Source: Pohlia nutans
Taxonomy: Eukaryota; Streptophyta; Bryopsida; Bryales; Mniaceae
DNA length: 64,000 bases
Direction of reading: 5' to 3'
NCBI GenBank assembly: GCA_022496805.1
Contig: CM040085.1
Location: 51,634,234-51,698,233, forward strand
Shown: in pieces, positions 22,539 to 32,600 of the stretch
How positions within the stretch are numbered: position 1 is the first letter of the stretch
How the letters are laid out: each line of letters opens with the position of its first letter
Made by a program: the position numbers and the translations under genes
Notes under the pieces: generated by a model
Seen by the model: only the letters and a program-made list of their open reading frames with translations
Database searches by the model: none
Told to the model about the DNA's origin: nothing

Positions 22539-23939
22539 ATGGAAAGAAGAGAACGAGCTCTAGTGGTACTAGCTATGTATTGGTGCTTTTATATGTTGAT
22601 TCAACATGTTTTGAGCATGCAAGCCCTCATTTTGGGCTTTGAATTGCAAAATTCAGCTTTGGTTGTGACTTTGTGTGGCTTGTGGAATAGAAAAGAGAGA
22701 GGTGTGTGGAGCATTGATAGGCAAGAGGGATTTTGTGACAGACATTTGATGGGCTCTTACACGGAGTTAATGTTTCGGGAAAGAACTAGAGTTTCACATG
22801 CTACCTTTCAATATCTTTGTGAGGAATTGGGTCCTTTTTTGAGGAAACAAGATACAAATTATAGAAATTCTATTACAGTAGAGAGAAGAGTGGCAATGTC
22901 ATTGGTGAGGCTTGGAAGTGGAAATGGATTGCAAATTGTTGGTGATTTATTTGGAGTAGCCAAAAGCACTGTTTCAAAGATAGTAAGGGACTTTTGTAGA
23001 ATGGTGAGATTACATCTTCAAAAGAAATTTGTGACGTTTCCAAGTGAATATAAATTTCGGGAATTAGCAAAGGACTTTGAAGCATTACATGGCATTCCAT
23101 ATGTAGTGGGAGCTATAGATGGATCTCATATACCAATTATAGCACCAGTAAATGGGGGTGAAGATTATTATTGTCGGAAATCTTTTCACTCTGCATTGTT
23201 GCAAGGCATAGTTGATACAAATTGCATTTTTTGGGACTATGAGTTTGGATGGGCCGGGAGCATGCATGATTGTACAGTTTTTAAACTTACAAAAGTGGGT
23301 AGAAAATGCATTGAGGGAAAATTACTACCTTACAAGCTGATTGGAGATGCCGCTTATCCTGTAAGGCCATGGATTTATTGTCCTTTCAAAGGAGGAGTGG
23401 ATGTTTCTCTTCCGGCATATAAAGCGCATTGGAACTTCATTCAAAGTTCTACTCGTATGTGCGTGGAGCGAGCTTTTGGAATTTTGAAGTGTAGGTGGAG
23501 GATCATTATGAAGCGTATGGAATGTCCATTGAAATATGTGCCGGACGTGGTTGCTAGTTGTATTATTTTACACAATATTTGCATTATCTCGGCAGATGTG
23601 TTTGATCGGGAATGGATCAAAGTTGCTGAAGAAGATTTGGAAAGAAGAGAAATTGAAGGACAAATAGCAGCTGGACAAGAATTGAGGGGAGAGAGGACTG
23701 CAATTGCTGAAGTGAGAAGAAGGATAGGAATTGGAAGAAAAGAACCAATTACAATTGCGGAAGAGGATTATGGAGAGGCTGAAAACCTTTTTTTGATCAA
23801 AGAAGATGAAGAAGAATCCATTTTACTTCAAGAAGCAACTGATTCACATGTGTCCATAGCCAAAGCCCTATGGAAATATCACTTGCAAAAAAATTCTACA
23901 ATTGTTTTTGATGATACGGATAGTGATATGAGTATGTAA
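22539..23939 (+). CDS. PIF/Harbinger DDE transposase (DDE_Tnp_4)
   Basis: Encodes about 466 residues from the Met at 22539; the frame also opens at 22482. The N-terminal region has a helix-turn-helix-like segment (RVAMSLVRLGSGNGLQIVGDLFG, then VAKSTVSKIVRDF). The catalytic core follows: GAIDGSHIPI supplies the first Asp, GWAGSMHDCTVF the second (matching the family's GWPGSxHD), LIGDAAYP follows, and ERAFGILKCRWRII supplies the Glu. The C-terminal 100 residues are charged and glutamate-rich. Harbinger transposases cut and paste the element at 3-base TTA/TAA-like targets and need a Myb-like partner for nuclear import and end binding, which is present at 24064-25452. No stops or frameshifts were seen. 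Upstream in-frame residues (MLFCSISLKFWPF) look less protein-like, so I prefer the internal start. Confidence 0.92.
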   Translation: MERRERALVVLAMYWCFYMLIQHVLSMQALILGFELQNSALVVTLCGLWNRKERGVWSIDRQEGFCDRHLMGSYTELMFRERTRVSHATFQYLCEELGPFLRKQDTNYRNSITVERRVAMSLVRLGSGNGLQIVGDLFGVAKSTVSKIVRDFCRMVRLHLQKKFVTFPSEYKFRELAKDFEALHGIPYVVGAIDGSHIPIIAPVNGGEDYYCRKSFHSALLQGIVDTNCIFWDYEFGWAGSMHDCTVFKLTKVGRKCIEGKLLPYKLIGDAAYPVRPWIYCPFKGGVDVSLPAYKAHWNFIQSSTRMCVERAFGILKCRWRIIMKRMECPLKYVPDVVASCIILHNICIISADVFDREWIKVAEEDLERREIEGQIAAGQELRGERTAIAEVRRRIGIGRKEPITIAEEDYGEAENLFLIKEDEEESILLQEATDSHVSIAKALWKYHLQKNSTIVFDDTDSDMSM

Positions 23940-24063
23940 TAGTCTTAGAATTTATTTACTAAAGCTGCCATGTGAGCTTCCATCATACTAAGCAATGTAG
24001 AAGTAGATTTGAAGCTCTCAATCATGTCTGTGCTATTTTTCACTACGGATTCTAGAAATCCTT

Positions 24064-25452
24064 CTAGTCTATCTGCCTTGGTTTTTTTTCACCTATTTGA
24101 ACAGATTTCTCAGGTGTAGGTGACTCTTGAATACTCTCTTGAGCACTTGCTGGAATTTGGTTACTTACGCTTGCTCTTGTTCCATTCCACAAATCCATTT
24201 GTTCAAACCATTTAGAATGCTCATGGCGGTCATTGCCTGAAACCTCATCATGCCGCTTATCATTCCTGTATTGGGTGAGAATACCTCCGTATTTCTTCTT
24301 GCAAGCTATAGCGGTTCGAGAACATCCTCGAATTGATGCTGCCATACGAGCTTCAACCTTCAACCATGCATTTTGACCTTCAAAATTTACATTCACCACA
24401 TGTTTAGAATGCTTATTGAATAACACACATACTTCATAAACATTTGAAAGATGAAAAAACAAGAAAAGAACACTCTAAAGGCCTCTAAGTGGCAATGAAA
24501 TTTACATTCCAGCACATACAACCTCACTGAAAAATCAAATAAGAATGGAATTATGCATTGATTGTACATTGGGATGTGAGAAGAGTATTGAGTTAGGTGG
24601 ATGAACCTTGGGTGCCCACTTGGAGGCAAGAGGTCCCCGGTTCAAACCCGGACGGTGGCTTGCTTTTGCCCAAGCCGCGACTAGTCTAAAGATTTAATGG
24701 GGGGGAAAGGGGGGGCCTCAGACGGGGCCCAATTGGCCCTTTTCAGCCCGTCAGGCGAAGGCAAAGGCACCAAAAGGCACCTCGGTTTTGGACAAACATT
24801 TTGCACTAAGTAAAAAAATCATCAATATTTCTAAATATTGAAGCTGTAATCTATAAATTGAGCACATACCTTGTTTTTTGGCTGCTTTCGAAAATTCTTG
24901 GGCCAATTCTCCACGCACAGCAATCAATGTCTCTACTTCTTCATCTTTCCAGTGTAAGCTCTCATCATTGTCATCCTTCTCACCTTCTTCAAAACATGCC
25001 TTCTCTTCAAATTTCTTGCTCTTCTTTGCTTCCTTCTCCCCTCCTTTGGACTTTGTTGGACCTCTACCTCGCTTCTTAGGAACAACCTTCGATTCTCCTT
25101 CCTTCTTCACTTCTAGCAATACACTCTTGCCAACATCCCTAAAAACCTTGGGCTGTGAGAAAAATGGTGGCTGCAAAAAATTGGAAGACTGTAAAAATTG
25201 TTGATTGTGTGAAGAAATTTGAGATGGAGGTTGATATCCAACTTCTTGCACCTCATTGTCACTATACGGCAATCTAACATACGGAGATTGAGAGAAACTA
25301 TTGCCCACATTTTGAAATGCACTTGGAACTTTCAATGATGGACCGTGGGTCTGAAATTGAGGAATAGAAGAGGAGCTCATCATCCAAGCTGAATTCTGAC
25401 TATAAATTTGAGGCTCACTTGACTCAACAACTTGAGCATACCCCCCTTCCAT
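24064..25452 (-). CDS. Harbinger Myb/SANT-like partner protein, two exons
   Basis: Exon 1 runs 25452-24870 and exon 2 runs 24377-24064, joined by a GT-AG intron of 492 bases (donor CAAG|GTATGT, acceptor GAAG|GTCAAA). The splice keeps the frame and gives 298 residues. The first 130 residues are Ser/Gln/Pro-rich. A Lys/Arg-rich segment (VPKKRGRGPTKSK) is a likely nuclear signal. The Myb/SANT-like (trihelix-type) domain spans the junction: HWKDEEVETLIAVRGEL, then NAWLKVEARM and ACKKKYGGILTQYRND. Harbinger partners of this kind bind the element ends and carry the transposase into the nucleus. I start at MEGGYAQ (25452), since the 36 residues upstream are hydrophobic and translate the flank. The intron contains a SINE-like insertion with a B-box. 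Confidence 0.85.
24580..24790 (+). mobile_element. tRNA-related SINE-like insertion in the Harbinger intron
   Basis: CCCCGGTTCAAACCCGG (24635-24651) is a perfect Pol III B-box in a T-arm-like stem. It sits in a GC-rich block (GCCCACTTGGAGGCAAGAGG before it, a G-run and GGGGCCCAATTGGCCC after it) that contrasts with the AT-rich intron. An acceptor stem and anticodon arm cannot be folded, so this is not a tRNA gene. Ends and target duplication are not resolved. Confidence 0.5.
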
Positions 25453-26027
25453 TGCACAACTAATTAGAAAAAAAAATGAGAAAAACACAACAACCACAAT
25501 ACACAAGCAATCTAAAGAGGTGAAGAAGTGAGCAAATGCCTTCTCCTTTTCAATCAACAATTACAAACTCCAAAAAAAAAATTGTATTTTAAGCTCCAAA
25601 AGAATGAGACGTTGCACTTCCTACGGTAATTTCTACCTATGGTAGTAAACGGTAACTTCCACCTAACGGTAATAGTGCAAACAAAAAAAATCCTCAAAAA
25701 AAAATCAGGCCAAAAACATCCTAGAAACAATCAATAAACAAATATATATGAATGACCGAAAAAAAATTCCCTGAATTTCCTCCTGGAATTCGGGGTTGGG
25801 TACCTCTGAGACCTTCCCAACAAAAACTACCCGTAGGTCCAGGAAATCACTATTCATTTCGGCCAACTAGGATTCCAGCAAGGATTTTCATCCACTGAAA
25901 AAAATTTGAGCTACAACCCAACTTTGATTTGGTGTAAACCCAAAAGCGAGGTACCATGCCTACCTTCCAATCAAAGCCCTCCACCTCTTTGGGCTCCAAC
26001 CCAAACTTCCTTGGTGTAAACAAGCCC

Positions 26028-26845
26028 TTAACCCTTCAATGACAGAGGGGTATTGGACAAAACGTAGATGTATTATAGTACGTGACCTCTTTATCATAAG
26101 CCCAAAAAATAACCTTACAATACAATTTATTGAATTCATATACACTAACGACAAATTCTCATAAGAAACAATAGATAATAAAATCCAAAAATATCAACCA
26201 CTAATTAATAGCATCATTCAATAAGAGTGGAAAGTAAACCCTCTCATAGTTATCATGGCAGGAGTCAAAGGAACAACACACATTCCCTCAATGAAACACC
26301 TCAAAACAAAATTCAAATTATTTGAAACCTCAATTAATCACACATTCAAAACAATAAACACTATTGTCATACACTATGACGGATCAATCCTACTACATAA
26401 AAGACGAATAGAAAATAAACAACCACTGCCAATAGAATAAATGGAATGGAATAACAAAAGGGGGGGGGGGGGGGGAGGGGTAGTAGTGAAGATCACTATT
26501 TATTAATTTATTTGTTGTTTTTTCTGTTAACTTGATGTAATCATTTGTCTCAAGCAGGTGGGATGGGGCTGGTTGGTTGTTGCAACTTTCTTGCCTATGA
26601 TAAACTCACTAGTAGCTCCAAGTCATGTATATCACATTACTGCTCAAACGGACCCAAAAGGAATCAAACCCGGACTACATAATTTTGATACATCGCTCTT
26701 CACCTACCAACCGCAAAACTTGTGACTTGGCAATCTTACACCACACTAAAATTACACTTATACTCAACATATACCAACCATTAGTTTATGGCTATTTTTT
26801 CACTGGTTACTGGTCACTAAAGTATTTATTCTCGACGTGGGAGAG
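26028..26845. other. No gene seen; G-run and TTAA end-like motif
   Basis: Immediately right of the Harbinger element, TTAA then CCCTTCAATGACAG resembles a TTAA-element left end, but no right end was found. A G-run occupies 26459-26475. The frame at 26255-26440 shows no recognisable protein. Confidence 0.4.
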
Positions 26846-26960
26846 TAGTTTTGTTCCAATGGCCCTTTGTCCAGTAGACACTGGATCACTGACATTAAGA
26901 ACATACACTTTATTCATGTTGGCCTTAAAAGAGGACCATAGTTTCTATCTAGCTATCTGA
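26846..26960 (+). mobile_element. Short retroposon family M, copy 3
   Basis: GTAGTTTTGTTCCAATGGCCC to GAGGACCATAGTTTCTATC, a diverged copy ending in a TCTA/GCTA tail. Its head (GAGAGTAGTTTTG) matches the head of the 53317 copy and so helps define the 5' end. Confidence 0.6.
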
Positions 26961-28978
26961 CCTCTTTATCTTAAATGAAGTTGGGTCTAATAGAGAAAAT
27001 GAAAAGCATGATGTTTTAAAATTATCCGTACGGTTAAATTTCCCAAAGTAGTTTTAGATCTTCACGTAATGAATTTAGAAGCATTTAACTTCAAAATTTT
27101 ACCAAAACTAAAAGATTTATTTTTAGAATTTGAAATTTGGTATGATTGGTTAAATTTAAAATTCTATTCTTAAATTTAAAAATTGACAATCTGTTCTTAA
27201 AATAATTTAAAAATAAAATCTTTTTCCAATTTTAAATTCTAAAAATAAAATTTCAAATTTCCTTTTAAAATTTAATAATAGAATGTCAATTTTCAAAAGG
27301 ATTTTTTTTCAAAAGAGAGAACATCATCACTTTCCTTAAATAGTAAGTTTTATAACACTAGGACAATATTGAAGTCTTTGTTTTTGAAAAATTCTCCTCG
27401 GTGGAGTTTAAGTCATATTAACATGATTCAAATTGGGTTGGAAAGTAGACTTGATTTCTTATTTGAAATGATGTTAAACTATGGCCATATGATGGAACTT
27501 GTGGTAAGGTGTATGGTTGGGTTGTTGGTTCTACTCTTTGTAGTGTTGATCATCCTCTACAGTTGATTACCGGTTACCATAAATGTTGCTCTTGGAGTAA
27601 TATGCCAATCAGGCTCTAGTTCAATTTGTCCTTTGCGGTGCCTTATATAGTTTGTATGTGCCTAAAAATTGTTTTAATATAAACATATTACTTTAGGGCC
27701 CTTTCACTCTAGGAGTTAAGGCATTTTCCATTTGGGGCTATTTTGAAAAAAAATAAGACTCTTCACTACCGTCCGTGACTAAAGAGTTATTATAACTCCA
27801 ACCTTAGAAAGCCGGAACATTTGCGAGTGAAGGCAAAGTGTCATTTCCTCAATTGCACTCGGAAGCCACAACATACAAGGATGGGCCGTTGATGTGGTTC
27901 CAAAAATGCTCCCTCTAAATTGCCATCAAGCAAAGATAGTAGAAACGGTTGCAAAACTATTTGACTAAAAGGAATACCGGTATGTCGTCAAAGAAAAGGT
28001 CATAACTCAATGCAACTTTTGCACATTATAGAGCGCCCGCAAATACAAGTTCATATTGTATGCAAACCATGTCACGATCATGGGATCATGTCTTGGGCGT
28101 GCCACTTCATGGATTGCAAGGAATTGAAATGATGCTCTTAATCTTCTCCACTACATTAGTGCATCTAGTGTCTGCAACTAGACGAAACTACGTACTCTTA
28201 GAACACCTTCAATGCAATACAACATATTCACATTTCAAAGTAGAGTTTCAACCACGATTCAAATTTTAAAGACCCAACTTAGTAGAGAGTTAATGAATCA
28301 ATCACAAACTACCATATGTAGAATATGGGACAAGATTCCATTACATGTGGAATCAAGTAGAAGATTTCATCTAAACTTAAGCTATAGAAAGAAAGATATA
28401 AAGAACAATAGAAAGTGTTGGCTCAAATTTCACAACAAAGGAGCCTATATTTGAATGTTCTCTTGATTATCTGAGTGATTTACTATCTTTATTACTACCA
28501 TAGCTATATGAACCAGATCCAATGCTCCTAATTATTTCCAACTAAGAGCCATGCCTCCACTGTAACATGTAACTTGAGGCTCGGGAGCAATCCCTGTCAT
28601 GTTCAGGGTTCCTATCAAGCAAGGAAGTAATAGCCCTCACGACATGCATCTGACCAGAATCAAACTGCCGCCCTCGTTGATGCAAATAAACACTCCTAAA
28701 GGGAACCCACCTCCTCACTATCACATAGGTAGTTTAAGGTCATTCCAGATCAATAAATACAATTATGAAACTCAAATGCTTAGGCACTTGAAATTAAGTC
28801 ACAATAAAAAAGAAATTGAGTTTGTCACAATAATTGTCAAGTTTCTAGTCTATAAAATGAAAAAATCTCTATTCTTGAGATCATTGTGAATGGAGAAGTT
28901 CTACTAACTACACCAAATAGACTCAAATAGTGAGTGCTATCCTCAATTTCCAAACTATTGAATTTAGTTGTTGGCTCT
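26961..28978. other. No gene seen; AT-rich intergenic
   Basis: An imperfect foldback of AAATTT-rich sequence lies around 27070-27310 (TTTAAAATTCTATTCTTAAA against matching runs). Frames at 28060-28454 and 28599-28889 lack recognisable domains and are not supported as genes. Confidence 0.4.
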
Positions 28979-29365
28979 TTAATCCCCTAAACGCATTTGG
29001 TGTTTTAAGCCAAAAATAAATATTAGACCTATGTACCCATGATCTTGACATGTGTTTGGTTGGTTTATAAGGAATGAATTAACTGGTTTAGCCATTTATT
29101 GCTAGCCTAAAGAAATGTAGGCTAAAACATTCTGTTAGTAGTTTTGACAATTGAGTAACTCTTGAGGGGAATTGGAGCCCTTTGTGGCTATGTGTCCTCA
29201 TAATGCTATATTTGACTGCACTATTGTATTTGAGTAAACATCCATATTATATTATGATATGCAATATATACAAGTATAATTCCACATTTCACAACAAGAC
29301 ATGAATTCTATGTATTATATACTATATACACAAATATAGTGCCCGTTTGGCAATTCAAGGGTTAA
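28979..29365. mobile_element. Candidate TTAA element, weak ends
   Basis: TTAA at 28979-28982 is followed by TCCCCTAAACGCATTTGG; TTCAAGGG precedes TTAA at 29362-29365. The left end matches the other TTAA elements but the inverted-repeat match to the right end is poor, so the pairing of ends is tentative. Confidence 0.35.
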
Positions 29366-29771
29366 AAGAAATATAAGAACTTGTCATGTCTTTGTTGCAT
29401 TTGGAATAAGGCTGTCATGTCTCATACTATTTTCCAACTTGACGTTGTATTAAATGATTGACATTGACTATCTATTTAGATAAGTGTCAAATATGTTAAA
29501 CAATTAAGATGAAATATTTCCGAATATCTAATAATTTTCTAAGTATATCCTAAGAAAATGCTTGTTTAGCATATGGAGAGGTTCACTAAATGTCTTTGAG
29601 GTCATGTTCGACACTTTGTCTAGTGGTGGAGTAGGACAACCCCGATGTAGTGGTGAAAAGTTGATTGATGTACACATCTTAATAGCTTGCATTACAAGAG
29701 GCAACAACATTTTACATTATTATGTCTCGGGGGGGTCACTTCTAAATATTACGTAATAACGTGCAAACAAA

Positions 29772-29975
29772 GATAGGGTCCAAATAAATCTTTGAATTTT
29801 TTAATAAATGATTTACATTAATATAGGATGCTCAAAATTGATTACAATAATTAAAATGAGAGTATTCTCATAACGTTACTAATTATAGTAAGAATTACTT
29901 TTAATTTTTAGGATACTTTTAAATACCCTTTGTTCACTTGTGATACTCAAAAGATACAAAGAGTGACCTCCCTGA
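29772..29975 (+). repeat. Dispersed repeat J, copy 2
   Basis: Same orientation as the copy at 9924-10130. Both share CATTAATATAGG, GCTCAAAATTGATTACAAT and a GAGTGACxTCC motif near the right end. Confidence 0.6.
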
Positions 29976-30282
29976 GCATTCTATTAATGCTTGAAAACTA
30001 AAATCTTTAACTTGTAAATTCCTACAACTACAAATTATCTTAGGGTCTTACCACATATGAGGAAAGGACACGAGATGGAAGGCTTTGATGGATCCTCACA
30101 AGGAAACCGTTACCACATAAGAGGAAAGTGTCTACAATGATGATTCACACCAATTTTTTAGGTTTGATGAATCATATGTCATACATGTCTAAGTGACATG
30201 GCAAAAGAAAAAATTATGGAGCTCTTCCAAGCGCCATTCCGTGAAAATCCAAAAAGGATTAAAAGCTGGTTAGCGAAAGTAA

Positions 30283-31406
30283 TTAACCCCTATATGTCCT
30301 CACCTCTCTCTAGATTTGGAGAATTTCAAAGATGTCTTATGAAATGTAACTGAGAGGCATATTTTGAACTTGATATATAAATATAAGTTGTACATTATGA
30401 ATTTTTTTATTCTATCCATACGATTAGATTTAAGATTTCTGGCACCAATATTTTTGTATAAAAGTTGAAACTTAAAATTCAAAATTCTTTTGTAATTTAT
30501 TACGAATAAGATATTGAAAATTTGTAGATGAAATTTGTTGTGATTGGTTGAAATTTAATACTCTAAGTGTAGTGATTTTTGGAGAATTTTTGGTTTCTTA
30601 ATTTTATGAGTTGACTTGTTTAACCCTTAAACGTCCACACTACAATTACCCAATTCAACTGCATCAATTTCTCACAGTTTAAAATATACTATATTTTTCT
30701 GGTATTTTTCTCGTGTACGTTATTGTTGAACTAATTTACCCTGATTTTTTCATGATTATTTAAATAAAAATTTATTTTATAATGTTTTTTCAAAGGTTTT
30801 TCTTGTAAAAATCATTCTAATTACAAAAATGCTTCAAATAGTATGATAGTTTGAGGGAAAATGTAAATAATAGTAATGAACATCAAGGTATAGGTGGAAT
30901 GCTTCTTGAGCTTACATAAAAAATTTAGTAGAAAATCTTTTTCAACATTGTTTATTGGAATTGTAGGATTTAGAGCTTTAAAGTGCTTTAAAAAAACACA
31001 ATTTTCAAAATTTTGAAGAATGATAAATTGGATTAGGAAGCAGAAGATATCCCCTACACTTTCTTAGTTGGGACTACTTTCACTTGAAATTAGAAATTAG
31101 GTGAAAATTAGTGTTTGACTCAAAAACTACCAAACATGGCCCCACGGGGCTCTTTGCACTCTTAGGGGTTAAGAGCACTTTTACATTGAAATCTTAGAAA
31201 TTTTGGGTGAATCACTACAACATGAAAAGAGGCATAATTTTTTCGCAAATTGTCTCCTTTCTCATTGGATCACACATGCATAAAGCTAACTTCCCATAAA
31301 ATATATAGTAAAAAATCCACACTGCAAAAAGTCAATGACGGATGAGAAACTATATTTGATTATGTAAATCGTTCACTTTCTGGATGGTTGGACATTTAAA
31401 GGTTAA
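30283..31406 (-). mobile_element. TTAA element family A, split by a nested element
   Basis: TTAA at 30283-30286 and 31403-31406 flank an inverse-oriented family A copy. It is interrupted at 30620-31172 by a family B element. The interior is 1116 bases; subtracting the 545-base insert and one 4-base TTAA leaves 567, matching the 568 of intact copies. That is close to exact excision arithmetic for a TTAA-duplicating insertion. Confidence 0.85.
30620..31172 (+). mobile_element. TTAA element family B, nested copy
   Basis: TTAA at 30620-30623 and 31169-31172 flank a 545-base interior that starts CCCTTAAACGTCCACAC and ends ACTCTTAGGGG. A second copy is at 50104-50645. Insertion was into TTGACTTnTTTAAGAGCAC within family A, a point-mutated version of TTTTTCAAGAGCAC in other copies. 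No coding capacity. Confidence 0.85.
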
Positions 31407-31475
31407 AATAATCATGTCACTGGAAGACCACCTTCATGATACCACAATTATGTGGTAAGGTCTTTATTCTTGTGT

Positions 31476-32073
31476 TTAATCCCTAAACGTCACAACATCT
31501 AGTTTTTGAACGACTGACAGATTCAAACTTACCCTACGTTCTTATCAATGTTTGGATGAAAGTCATCCATTTTTTTGGAGATACTTCACCAAGTTGATGT
31601 CCTATCCAATGGCTGGATTTGGTGATACTTGAGTACACATTTTTCTAAAATTACAAATGTAGAAGTATGTCAAGTTGTTGACTAAGCCAAATTTGCATTG
31701 ACTGTAGTTCAAAAGTAGCCTTGCAAAAATGAGGTCTTAGATTTAAGGAACACAAAAGTTTCAAAGAGTCATCACGTTAAGAGTATCTCATTTCAAATCC
31801 ATTCTAACAAATTTTACTAAAAAAACATTAAAATTTGTTTGTAATCAAATTTAGAAAGAATTTTTAATTTTAACTTTCAAGTATTATAATTAAATATTGA
31901 TGATAGTATTGGTGAATTGAATCGTAAGGATGGAATCTAAAATTCAAAATCTAGAACTTTCATTTGTATATCAATTCCAAAATATTCTTCTAAATAATGC
32001 TTTATGATGATATTTCTCAAATCATCAATTCTACGGACACCTTGGTATATTGAGGGGTACGTTTAGGGATTAA
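31476..32073 (+). mobile_element. TTAA element family C (diverged from A)
   Basis: TTAA at 31476-31479 and 32070-32073 flank a 590-base interior. The ends TCCCTAAACGT and ACGTTTAGGGA are perfect 11-base inverted repeats. The right half is recognisably related to family A (GGATGGAATCTAAAATTC). The right TTAA is also the left TTAA of the 5.2-kb piggyBac element. Confidence 0.8.
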
Positions 32074-32600
32074 CCCTTTGAGGACGACTCCCTTTTTTGC
32101 ACCCAGAACAGACAATGCCAAGGTTGCATACTGCTCCCATTTTGCAGCAATACACGGTGGCAGAAGTGAATGTAACCGTACCGATTCAAGCTTTAGTGCT
32201 TGTTCAAGGTGTGGGAAAATTTTGGATTTAATCCACCGTGTCATTTGCAAATGTATAATGAGTATATTCCAAGCTGAATTCATACTCATTTTCCGTATAT
32301 AGCAGCAGATCGCCTCTCTCTCGTAAAAGTGGGTCACAATAGGGGTTTTTTTTTTGGAGGGCTTGATACATGTACCTCTAGTGTACGGTTGAGAATTTGT
32401 TGCGGGTTCATGTGATATGTTGCGTGTCGAGAATTCGTCGTGAGGTCTACGTAGTCCAGTAGTGTATACGGTGTCCACTCTGGAATACCCGCAAGGTATT
32501 GGGTGTAGATTGGCTTTGATGGAAGATCCGAGCGGTGCAGATACGCAAATTTCTGTGGGGGTGAGCCTCGTACAGCTGGTCCGGAGAGAAGACCGGCTCC

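Larger units (their letters stand above)
22206..26027. mobile_element. Complete PIF/Harbinger transposon (3822 bp)
   Basis: The left end is GGGCCTGTTTACACCAA and the reverse complement of the right end is GGGCTTGTTTACACCAA. The similarity extends into TTGGGCTCCAACCC motifs. A 3-base target duplication TTA is present at 22203-22205 and 26028-26030, as expected for PIF/Harbinger. GGTACCATGC subterminal repeats and further GGTGTAAAC copies occur inside both ends. It carries the two standard genes, a DDE transposase (+) and a Myb/SANT-like protein (-), arranged tail to tail. Both frames are open, so the element may be recently or currently functional. Confidence 0.92.

Noticed and set aside
24601..24670. 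tRNA gene candidate
   Set aside because: The B-box/T-arm is good but no acceptor stem or anticodon arm can be formed; a tRNA-derived repeat fits better.
31476..32073. Interstitial telomere sequence
   Set aside because: Only single CCCTAAA units occur, always at element ends next to TTAA; no tandem array exists.
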